Source of the DNA: Campylobacteraceae bacterium
GTDB taxonomy: Bacteria > Campylobacterota > Campylobacteria > Campylobacterales > Sulfurovaceae
Reading direction: 5' to 3'
Assembly: GCA_027023145.1 (NCBI GenBank)
Contig: JALVWV010000311.1
Location: forward strand, 1-6,073
Length of the DNA: 6,073 nucleotides
Positions 1 to 5,638 of this stretch are shown here, piece by piece. The translations under genes were made by a program, and so were the position numbers. The notes under the pieces are model-generated. The model did no database searches. It was not told where the DNA came from and was given only the letters and a program-made list of their open reading frames with translations. Position 1 is the stretch's first letter; every line of letters begins with the position of its first letter.

Positions 1-2719
1 CCATTCCCATGAGGAGGATGAAGCCGATCATGACAAAGAGGCTGAAGTGGTAGCCGGTGAGGTAGAGGGCGATCATCACCCCCATGATGCTCATTGGCAG
101 CGCCATCATGATGATGATCGGCTGCACCAGCGACTCATAGAGGATCGCAAGAATGATAAACATTAGGATAATCGAGAGCTTGACGGCCATCCCGAAGGCA
201 TTGGCGGTCTTGACCATCTCTTTGGCAAAACCGGTAAATTCATACTGAACACCGGGAGGGAGGATTTTGTCCATTCCTTTTTTGGTGTAAGCAAGTGCAC
301 CACCAAGATCGAGACCAAAAAGATCCGCATGGACGGTTATCTGTCGTTGACGATTAAAGTGTCTGATTGATGCCAGAGACGTTCCTGGTTTGAAACTCAC
401 AAGCCCATCGAGATAGACCAGTTGGCCGTTGCGGGCACGCAGTTGGATCCGCTTGATATCGTCGATACGGGAGCGGTGCCGGTCATCGAGGCGCAGGGTG
501 ATGTCAAACTGCTTACCATTCTCCTCGAAATGGGAGATTTCTATGTCACTTGAGAAACCTACCGCAATCGCCTGAGCGATCTGGGCAGCACTGATTCCCA
601 GGCGCTGCGCAGCGGTACGGTTGATGACGATGTCGATCTGGGGTTTGCCTGCCTCGAGGTTACTGTCGATATCGACGAAACCCTTTTTCTTCGCAAGGTA
701 GGCGGTCAGTCTCTTCTCGGCAATTTGTAGATCCTCAAATGAATCGGAGGTAAGGACGACCACATAGGGGACATCGGCTCCTGCTCCTTTGATATTGGGG
801 ATTGCTGCAGCGGTGATAAGCGTATCATTGCTCTGGAAGGGCTCGAGCTTTTTGCGGAAATTCTGGATGACCATTTCCTGAGTGAGGCTGCGTTTTTCTG
901 CTGGGATCAGATGGACATAGATTTTGGCCTTGTGTTTGTCATGGGTACTGTTATAGGCAACACTCAAAGTGGTCGAATCGACATTGGGGTCCTGTCGAAC
1001 CATCGCTTCGACTTTTTTAGCCCGCATGATCATTTCCTTGAGAGAAATACCCGGCTTCGTTTGCATTTTGATATTCAATTCGGATTTGTCCTCATAAGGG
1101 ATAAAATCCATTCCGATTTTGGGATAAAGGGTCACACTCCACACGATGGAGCCGAGTGCAAGAATGAGGGTGAGCCATTTGAAACGCAGAGCGATACGCA
1201 GGGTACCTTCGTACATCCGGTCGATCATGCGAAAGATTGGTTCAGTTATGTTGTAAAACCAGCTCTCTCCCTTGTGCAGAACCCGGGCGCTGAGGCTGGG
1301 CATGAAGGTCATCACGACGGTGTAGGAGATGATGACGGCAAAAGCGATGGTCATTCCGAAGGCTTTGAAAAACTGGCCGACGATTCCGCTCATGTTGGAG
1401 ACGGGGAGGAAGACCGCCAGCAGCATGGCGGAGATCGCTACGACAGGAAAGGCCATTTCGCGCGTTCCTTCCACGGCGGCACGGAAGGCGGGGAGCCCTT
1501 CTTCCAACTTCTTGTAAATGTTTTCGATGACGACGATGGCATCATCGATGATGATCCCGATCGCCAGCGTCAGAGCGATGAGGGTCGATTTGTTGAGGGT
1601 GTAACCCATATAATCCATCAGAGCGATCGTGCCGAGTACCGAAGTGGGAAGCGAGAGCGCGGAGACCAGTGTAATGGTGCCGTTGCGCAGGAAACCGAAG
1701 ATGATGCTGACTGCCAGCAGCGCACCGAAGATCAGGTCAAACTCGACACTCTCGAGCGATTTAATGATAAAGGGTGACGTATCCTGCAGCAATGCTACCC
1801 CGAAACGATCTCCGGCGAGTTTTTGAATCTGGGGCAAGCTCTCTTTGACCCGCTGAATCACGTCGAGGGTATTGGCATCGGAGATTTTCTTGATCTCAAG
1901 CATCACCCCTTCCGTTCCATCGTGAGACGCGAAACTGACCGGATCGCTCAGACCATCCTCGATCCGGGCGACGTCGCGGAGCTTGATCCCGTCGCGCACG
2001 ACAATATCACGCAGGGCGTCGATGGTGGTAGCATCGGCACGAGTCTTGAGGGCAAACTCTTTTTCGGTGGCGATGAGCTTACCTCCACCGATTTTGACGT
2101 TTTCAAGCGAAATGATACCGTTGAGTTCCCGGAGAGTGATGCCGTATTTGTTGAGTTTGCTCATATCAGGATAGATGCGGATCTGGCGATCCCGGTAGCC
2201 GATGATCCCCACGGATCCTACGCCTCTGAGTTTCTGGAGGGCGGGTTTAGCTTTTTGATCCACGAAGAGCATGAGGTTTTTGAGGGAGTCTTTTTTGGCG
2301 GTGAGGAAGACGTTGACCACCGAGCCGCCTCCGACATCGAGTTTGCTGATGAGTGGCTTGCGGGCATCACGGGGGAGGCGGACGGCAGAGACTTTGTCCC
2401 GGACATCGTTGGTCGCTTCGTTGATGTTCCGCTCCATCGAAAACTGAATGAGGACGACGCTGACGTTTTCATTGCTGGTGGAACTGATCGCCTCTATCCC
2501 ACCGATCTGAGAGACCGCTTCTTCGATCTTGTCGGTTACCTGGGATTCGATAGTGGAGGGCTCGGCACCGGGGTAGGCAGTGAGGACGGTGACCAGAGGA
2601 AAATTTACTTTGGGAAACAGCGCCGAGGGCATCGTGCGGAAGCTCATGAAACCGAAAAACACCAGCGTCACCATGTACATCAGGGCAGCAATGGGTCGGT
2701 TGATCGCTAATTTATACAT
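1..2719 (-). CDS. HAE1-family RND efflux permease (AcrB-like inner-membrane pump), C-terminus beyond window
   Basis: Proton-driven inner-membrane pump of a tripartite drug or small-molecule exporter; it works with the adaptor and TolC-type channel encoded just upstream. The minus-strand frame is open without interruption from ATG 2719 to the left edge, about 906 codons. Visible parts in order: transmembrane segment 1 near residues 10-27 beginning NRPIAALMYMV; first periplasmic porter region with the family-typical AYPGAEPSTIESQV at about 48-61; transmembrane segments 2-6 from about residue 325; the proton-relay pair D392-D393 in GIIIDDAIVVIENIYKK, equivalent to AcrB D407/D408 and typical of HAE1 rather than metal-exporting HME pumps; second periplasmic region starting near GMDFIPYEDKSEL (about 536-548); transmembrane segments 8-10 at the end. 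AcrB-type pumps are about 1,030-1,050 residues, so roughly 110-140 residues, including the partner Lys, Arg and Thr of the relay, lie outside. AAGGGA (2726-2731) precedes the start by 6 nt. Substrate cannot be told from the sequence. Confidence 0.95.
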   Translation of the reverse strand, partial: MYKLAINRPIAALMYMVTLVFFGFMSFRTMPSALFPKVNFPLVTVLTAYPGAEPSTIESQVTDKIEEAVSQIGGIEAISSTSNENVSVVLIQFSMERNINEATNDVRDKVSAVRLPRDARKPLISKLDVGGGSVVNVFLTAKKDSLKNLMLFVDQKAKPALQKLRGVGSVGIIGYRDRQIRIYPDMSKLNKYGITLRELNGIISLENVKIGGGKLIATEKEFALKTRADATTIDALRDIVVRDGIKLRDVARIEDGLSDPVSFASHDGTEGVMLEIKKISDANTLDVIQRVKESLPQIQKLAGDRFGVALLQDTSPFIIKSLESVEFDLIFGALLAVSIIFGFLRNGTITLVSALSLPTSVLGTIALMDYMGYTLNKSTLIALTLAIGIIIDDAIVVIENIYKKLEEGLPAFRAAVEGTREMAFPVVAISAMLLAVFLPVSNMSGIVGQFFKAFGMTIAFAVIISYTVVMTFMPSLSARVLHKGESWFYNITEPIFRMIDRMYEGTLRIALRFKWLTLILALGSIVWSVTLYPKIGMDFIPYEDKSELNIKMQTKPGISLKEMIMRAKKVEAMVRQDPNVDSTTLSVAYNSTHDKHKAKIYVHLIPAEKRSLTQEMVIQNFRKKLEPFQSNDTLITAAAIPNIKGAGADVPYVVVLTSDSFEDLQIAEKRLTAYLAKKKGFVDIDSNLEAGKPQIDIVINRTAAQRLGISAAQIAQAIAVGFSSDIEISHFEENGKQFDITLRLDDRHRSRIDDIKRIQLRARNGQLVYLDGLVSFKPGTSLASIRHFNRQRQITVHADLFGLDLGGALAYTKKGMDKILPPGVQYEFTGFAKEMVKTANAFGMAVKLSIILMFIILAILYESLVQPIIIMMALPMSIMGVMIALYLTGYHFSLFVMIGFILLMGM

Positions 2720-2734
2720 TGAGTATCCCTTCGC

Positions 2735-3445
2735 TTATTCGTGCGGTTTGGGCAGGAGAATCTTCCCCTCACCGAAGAGTCCGGAGGGGATATCCTCTGC
2801 GGCCACTTCGGCTTGCATTTTCCGGCTTATCGCGTTAACAGTGGGATAGATTTTGGTGATGACCCCTTTGCGGGGGGCGGGATCGCCGTCGACGGTGTAG
2901 GTGAATATCTCGCCCGGTTTGACTACTTTCCAGTATTTTTGATCAAACGAAAGGATCAGCTTGCGGGCATGGGTACTTTCGAGCCGGAAGGCGGGCACAG
3001 GACGCATGGCGTTAAATGTATCTCCGATCTCAAGGTTGCGGGCGACAATGGTGCCGTCGGAGGGGGCTTTGAGGATCGTTTTGTCGAGCAGTGCCTGTTT
3101 ATACGCCAGATGGGCTTTGGCGCTTTCGACACGATAACGTACCCCATCAAGTTTGGTTTGATCGGTCACCTCCCGCACCGCCTGCATCCGGTCATAGTCT
3201 TTTTGGGCATAGGTCAGTGCCACACGGGCGATCTGCAGAGCCGCCTGGATATCGTCACTGCGCAAGGTGGCGAGGGTCTGTCCCTTGTGCACGGTGTCAC
3301 CGGTATCGACGTAGACGTGGTTGACCACACCGTTGGCGCTGAAGGAGAGGTTGGCGCTCTGTTTGGCCTGGACGGTAAACGTCGCATAGACCTCACTGGC
3401 ATGGAGACCAGTGATGAAAAGGAGGCTGAGGAGTATTTTATTCAT
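2735..3445 (-). CDS. Short RND periplasmic adaptor (HlyD/AcrA-type membrane fusion protein)
   Basis: Periplasmic adaptor expected to couple the RND permease to the outer-membrane channel. The 236-residue protein has a signal peptide (residues 1 to about 16, ending LHA, or to VYA at 21) and no lipobox cysteine, so it should be a soluble periplasmic protein rather than a lipoprotein. The two halves of a lipoyl (barrel-sandwich) domain are clear: GVVNHVYVDTGDTVHKGQTL at about 39-58 and ILKAPSDGTIVARNLEIGD at about 124-142. A short helical hairpin lies between them (about 63-120), and a beta-barrel-like region follows (about 155-230, containing LILSFDQKYWKVVKPGE). AcrA/MexA adaptors are about 380 residues; the long C-terminal membrane-proximal domain is missing here, with a normal stop and no frameshift. 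The start overlaps the stop of the upstream channel gene in ATGA, with AAAAGG 8 nt upstream (3454-3459). The permease follows after 15 bp. The family call is firm; the pairing with this pump is inferred from context. Confidence 0.93.
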   Translation of the reverse strand: MNKILLSLLFITGLHASEVYATFTVQAKQSANLSFSANGVVNHVYVDTGDTVHKGQTLATLRSDDIQAALQIARVALTYAQKDYDRMQAVREVTDQTKLDGVRYRVESAKAHLAYKQALLDKTILKAPSDGTIVARNLEIGDTFNAMRPVPAFRLESTHARKLILSFDQKYWKVVKPGEIFTYTVDGDPAPRKGVITKIYPTVNAISRKMQAEVAAEDIPSGLFGEGKILLPKPHE

Positions 3446-4707
3446 CGTACATACCTTTTGAGGTTGTGACCGGCATAGAAATAGTAGACGGCTTTGGCGA
3501 TTTCGTAGTCGTATCGGGTGGCTTGATAGCGGGCTTGCGCCATGGTTTTCTGGCTGAGGGCATCGAGATAGGTGACATTGTCGACTACCCCAGCTTCGAA
3601 GCTTTTTTTGACCGAGCGGTAGCTGCTTTTGGCTGCGGCCAGTGCCGTGCGGGCGCTGTGGATCTGGGCACGGACGGTGCGGAGACGCTTGCGGGCGAGG
3701 CGGTAGTTCATTTTTTGCTCTTTGATTGCATGGCGAATTTTGGCACGCAGGGCGAGCTTCTGGTACTGTACCGCTTCGCTTTTGCGTCCGATAGCACCTC
3801 CGTCATAGACCCGCATTCCGACGTTGAGTTGAAATGTGTGGCTGTGGTCGGGGAGCGATGCTGGGGGGACACCCGGTGCCAGATCTCCAAAAGCCATCCG
3901 GCTGTATGTGTAGGAGGCGTTGACCTGCGGGCTGTACGCGGTGGCGATCGCTTCGGCGTTTTTTCCGATGGCAGCAGCTTGTGCCCGCATGGCACGGGTA
4001 CTGGCAAAGAGCCGGAAAGCTACATGCCGGGGCTCGACGAAGTAGTTGCGTGCCAGATAGCGGGCGTTGAGACCGCTGAGGAGTTTGAGGTTCTCCACGC
4101 TGTTTTCGATCCCAAGCCGGGTGTTTTCGATCCGGTAGGCGTTGTCTTCGTAAGCGGCTTTGAATTTGTCCACCATGGCCGCGGTTGCCATCCCGGCGGC
4201 TTTGAGTTTGCGGATGCGCTCAAGCTGAGCCTGGAGCTCGTGGGCACGCTGGTGGAGGGCAGAGAGGTTGGCGCGGAGCTTTTTGAGGGTGAAGTAGTGC
4301 CGGACGACCCCGAGCGCGGTACTGCGGGCAAATGCCTGCTTCTCAAAGAGTGCCGCCTGATGCTCGTACCGTTTGGCCTCGATGGTCTTGGCTTTGCGCC
4401 CGCCGTCGAAGAGGTTCATGCTCGCCCGGACGAAAGCGGCGCCAACCGCACCGGGGCTCTGACGCGTGACGGGGGAGTTGATCGTCTGACTCAGTCCGAT
4501 GTCCACCGTCGGGGCGTAGGCACGTTCGGCTGCATCGATCTCCCGCTGTTTGGAACGGATATTCATCGTCTTGGCACGGGCGAGGTCGTTGCGTTCGGCG
4601 TGGGTGATGAGGGTTTTGAGGCTGAGGGTGCCTCCTTGGACGAGAGCAGAGAAGGCTGCAAGAAGCAGAAAGGTTTTTAGGAAGTATTTTTGAGGGAAGA
4701 TATTCAT
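3442..4707 (-). CDS. TolC-family outer-membrane efflux channel
   Basis: Outer-membrane and periplasmic tunnel protein that forms the exit duct of the efflux complex, expected to act as a trimer. The 421-residue protein starts with a signal peptide (about residues 1-25, hydrophobic FLLLAAFSALVQG). It shows the internal duplication of the family. Repeat 1 has AYAPTVDIGLS (63-73), NLFDGGRK (98-105) and RKLKAAGMATAAMVDKFKA (166-184). Repeat 2 has AYSPQVNASYTYS (257-269), VYDGGAIGRK (300-309) and KKSFEAGVVDNVTYLDALS (367-385). Long Ala/Arg/Lys/Gln-rich helical stretches lie between them and fit the coiled tunnel. It is shorter than E. coli TolC (about 490 residues) but normal for this broad family. 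No acylation cysteine follows the signal sequence, unlike OprM-type channels. The start overlaps the stop of the tetR gene by 4 bp (ATGA), with AAGGAAA 6 nt upstream (4714-4720); the stop overlaps the adaptor start in the same way. Confidence 0.94.
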   Translation of the reverse strand: MNIFPQKYFLKTFLLLAAFSALVQGGTLSLKTLITHAERNDLARAKTMNIRSKQREIDAAERAYAPTVDIGLSQTINSPVTRQSPGAVGAAFVRASMNLFDGGRKAKTIEAKRYEHQAALFEKQAFARSTALGVVRHYFTLKKLRANLSALHQRAHELQAQLERIRKLKAAGMATAAMVDKFKAAYEDNAYRIENTRLGIENSVENLKLLSGLNARYLARNYFVEPRHVAFRLFASTRAMRAQAAAIGKNAEAIATAYSPQVNASYTYSRMAFGDLAPGVPPASLPDHSHTFQLNVGMRVYDGGAIGRKSEAVQYQKLALRAKIRHAIKEQKMNYRLARKRLRTVRAQIHSARTALAAAKSSYRSVKKSFEAGVVDNVTYLDALSQKTMAQARYQATRYDYEIAKAVYYFYAGHNLKRYVR

Positions 4708-5306
4708 GACGGGTTTCCTTGGGTTGGGGTTGGAAAAAAGAGATCGAGGATGGTGTTGAGCTCCTGCTGCGTGTCGAAGCCCTCGAGACGGGACTCGACT
4801 ACCATGCCGGTGCTGAAGATGATCAATGATTCGGCCGCCCCCCGAAAACGCTCTTCGAGCTCTCCTTGGGCGACGCCTTCGTCAAGGATCTGTTCGAGGA
4901 TGATACGAAATGCGGCACGCGCCTCTTGGCTAAAACGGAGCATGGCTGGCTCTTTGCTGATGAGAGAGATTGCAAGAAACTCTTTGAAGAGCTCTCGGTA
5001 CTTCTCCCCTTCCTGTTCGTTTTCATAACGAAACGTGCAAAAGCGAAATAATTTCTCCCGCGTACTCAGGGGGAGGGTGACGAGTTGCTGCAGATACTCC
5101 AAATCTTCACGCAAAAAGGTGGTGATGATCTCGAAGACAATGTCTTCTTTGTTGTCAAAATACTCATAGATCGTCCCTTTGCCCACACCGGCGGTCTGTG
5201 CAATCTGAGCGATGGTGAGATTGGCGATCCCGTGCTCCTGCAGGAGATCACGGCACGAAAGGGCGATATCACGGCGTTTGGCTTCTTTGTCTACGATGAT
5301 AGCCAT
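4704..5306 (-). CDS. TetR/AcrR-family transcriptional repressor of the efflux operon
   Basis: DNA-binding repressor expected to control the efflux operon that it heads. The 200-residue protein has the TetR N-terminal helix-turn-helix domain: LTIAQIAQTAGVGKGTIYEYF at residues 30-50, followed by NKEDI, the classic pattern with Gly-Val-x-Lys-Gly-Thr-Ile-Tyr in the recognition helix. Residues from about 60 to 195 are helical and diverse, as expected for the ligand-binding and dimerisation domain; the ligand cannot be predicted. The start at 5306 is supported by AAAGGAG (5311-5317) 4 nt upstream and by the HTH beginning at the usual distance from the N-terminus. A 17-bp palindrome 16 nt before the start codon is the likely operator. 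Because the gene is first in the operon and its stop overlaps the channel start, it should repress its own synthesis together with the pump. Confidence 0.95.
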   Translation of the reverse strand: MAIIVDKEAKRRDIALSCRDLLQEHGIANLTIAQIAQTAGVGKGTIYEYFDNKEDIVFEIITTFLREDLEYLQQLVTLPLSTREKLFRFCTFRYENEQEGEKYRELFKEFLAISLISKEPAMLRFSQEARAAFRIILEQILDEGVAQGELEERFRGAAESLIIFSTGMVVESRLEGFDTQQELNTILDLFFPTPTQGNPS

Positions 5307-5322
5307 GGGACTCCTTTGTCTA

Positions 5323-5339
5323 TGACTGACTGTCGGTCA
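5323..5339. promoter_or_regulatory. Probable TetR operator, 17-bp palindrome
   Basis: TGACTGACTGTCGGTCA is an inverted repeat of the half-site TGACnGAC around a single central base; only one symmetric pair (positions 5 and 13) fails to match. It lies between the -10 box and the ribosome binding site of the tetR gene and covers the expected transcription start, the usual place for a repressor site. Size and symmetry fit a TetR dimer. Binding by the adjacent regulator is inferred from position. Confidence 0.78.
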
Positions 5340-5344
5340 ATGAA

Positions 5345-5373
5345 AATATAGCGGAAGTTAGCTTAAGGGCATA
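5345..5373 (-). promoter_or_regulatory. Putative promoter of the efflux operon
   Basis: On the minus strand TATATT (5345-5350) is a good -10 candidate; the best upstream partner at an 18-nt spacer is a weak TTATGC (5369-5374 region). A weak -35 is common in Campylobacterota, where the -10 box and AT-rich upstream DNA dominate. Transcription would start about 7 nt after the -10 box, inside the TetR operator, which supports the assignment. No other promoter-like site is needed for the downstream genes, which overlap or nearly abut. Confidence 0.5.
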
Positions 5374-5376
5374 AAC

Positions 5377-5409
5377 CACAAATTATTTCAATTACTGAAC
5401 GTATTTGTG
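5377..5409. repeat. Spaced inverted repeat CACAAAT...ATTTGTG
   Basis: CACAAAT at 5377-5383 and its exact reverse complement ATTTGTG at 5403-5409 are separated by 19 bp. ATTTGT occurs once more at 5410-5415. It lies just upstream of the putative efflux promoter and could be a binding site for a regulator, but 7-bp arms in AT-rich DNA can arise by chance. Confidence 0.35.
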
Positions 5410-5422
5410 ATTTGTTACCTCC

Positions 5423-5440
5423 CTAAGAGTGCTAAGAGTG
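5423..5440. repeat. Perfect 9-bp tandem direct repeat
   Basis: CTAAGAGTG occurs twice head to tail (5423-5431 and 5432-5440) without mismatch. It looks like a small replication-slippage or target-site-type duplication. No function can be assigned. Confidence 0.6.
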
Positions 5441-5453
5441 GTACCATTTTAAT

Positions 5454-5470
5454 GGGGCTAAAGCCCCTAC
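5454..5470 (-). repeat. REP-like GTAG-headed hairpin
   Basis: Read on the minus strand the segment is GTAGGGGCTTTAGCCCC: the GTAG tetranucleotide followed by a GC-rich hairpin (GGGGCT/AGCCCC arms, 2-nt gap, or 5-bp arms with a TTTA loop). A GTAG head on a palindrome is the known signature of REP elements mobilised by RAYT transposases. A weaker inverted repeat CCATT-TT-AATGG (5444-5455) abuts it. No T-tract follows on either strand, which argues against a terminator. Assignment as a REP depends on whether it is multicopy in the genome. Confidence 0.5.
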
Positions 5471-5579
5471 TCCTTTAAAGAGCAAGTTCTTTCACAGCCT
5501 CGGGGGATATGGAATCAGCGAAGGATCTACCTCTACAGGAAGAGGGCGCTTCCTTGTCGGTCATTTTGTATTCCACGTA

Positions 5580-5596
5580 GTGTGCAAATTGCACAC
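5580..5596. promoter_or_regulatory. Perfect 17-bp palindrome, possible operator for the helicase gene
   Basis: GTGTGCAAATTGCACAC has two exactly complementary 8-bp arms (GTGTGCAA and TTGCACAC) around one central A. The right arm contains the probable -35 hexamer TTGCAC of the rightward promoter, so a bound dimer would compete with RNA polymerase. The regulator is unknown and no candidate lies in the window; the sequence differs from the TetR operator. It could instead be another GTAG-headed palindrome, since GTA directly precedes it. Confidence 0.55.
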
Positions 5597-5618
5597 CCCA
5601 TAACAAATATGCTACAAT
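5589..5618 (+). promoter_or_regulatory. Putative promoter of the helicase gene
   Basis: An extended -10 box TGCTACAAT (5610-5618, five of six matches to TATAAT plus the TGn extension) lies 18 nt after the weak -35 hexamer TTGCAC (5589-5594). Transcription would begin near 5625, giving a leader of only about 14 nt before the GTG at 5639. This helps decide the start codon, since ATG 5609 would fall inside the promoter. Confidence 0.6.
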
Positions 5619-5624
5619 ACACCC

Positions 5625-5632
5625 AAAAAAGG
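5625..5632 (+). promoter_or_regulatory. Ribosome binding site that decides the helicase start
   Basis: AAAAAAGG sits 6 nt before GTG 5639, matching the purine-rich, A-heavy binding sites of the other genes here (AAAGGAG, AAGGAAA, AAAAGG, AAGGGA). The alternative ATG at 5609 has only a pyrimidine- and A-rich stretch upstream with no GG core. Confidence 0.6.
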
Positions 5633-5638
5633 CATCCT

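Larger units (their letters stand above)
5307..5638. other. Divergent intergenic region between the efflux operon and the helicase gene
   Basis: This 332-bp gap is AT-richer than the genes on either side. It contains, left to right: the tetR ribosome binding site, operator and -10 box; a spaced inverted repeat; a 9-bp tandem duplication; a REP-like hairpin; a stretch from about 5471 to 5576 with no recognised element apart from a 30-codon minus-strand open frame; a perfect 17-bp palindrome; and the helicase promoter and ribosome binding site. No RNA gene or intrinsic terminator with a T-tract is visible. Confidence 0.8.

Noticed and set aside
911..2710. Two long plus-strand open frames (288 and 295 codons) opposite the RND permease
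   Set aside because: The minus strand carries an uninterrupted, motif-complete RND permease here. The plus-strand products are Asp/His/Gly-rich with no domain pattern and no ribosome binding site worth noting.
1..2719. Possible frameshift in the RND permease, since the gene is so long without a visible stop
   Set aside because: Codon phase was checked at the start, at the D392-D393 motif, at GMDFIP and at the left edge; all are in the same frame, so the gene is simply cut by the window.
2741..3469. A 242-codon plus-strand open frame opposite the adaptor gene
   Set aside because: Same reasoning: the minus-strand adaptor has a signal peptide, both lipoyl halves and operon coupling; the plus frame is a shadow.
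3466..4680. A 404-codon plus-strand open frame antisense to the TolC-type gene
   Set aside because: It lies entirely opposite a well-supported gene with signal peptide and family repeats. Its translation has no recognisable domain and reads like the complement of Ala/Arg/Leu-rich codons. Shadow frame.
5410..5421. GGGAGGTAA on the minus strand as a ribosome binding site of an unseen small gene
   Set aside because: No ATG, GTG or TTG opens a useful frame within 5-12 nt downstream on that strand.
5454..5467. GGGGCT/AGCCCC hairpin as an intrinsic terminator
   Set aside because: No T-tract follows on either strand, and it lies upstream of both divergent genes rather than at a gene end.
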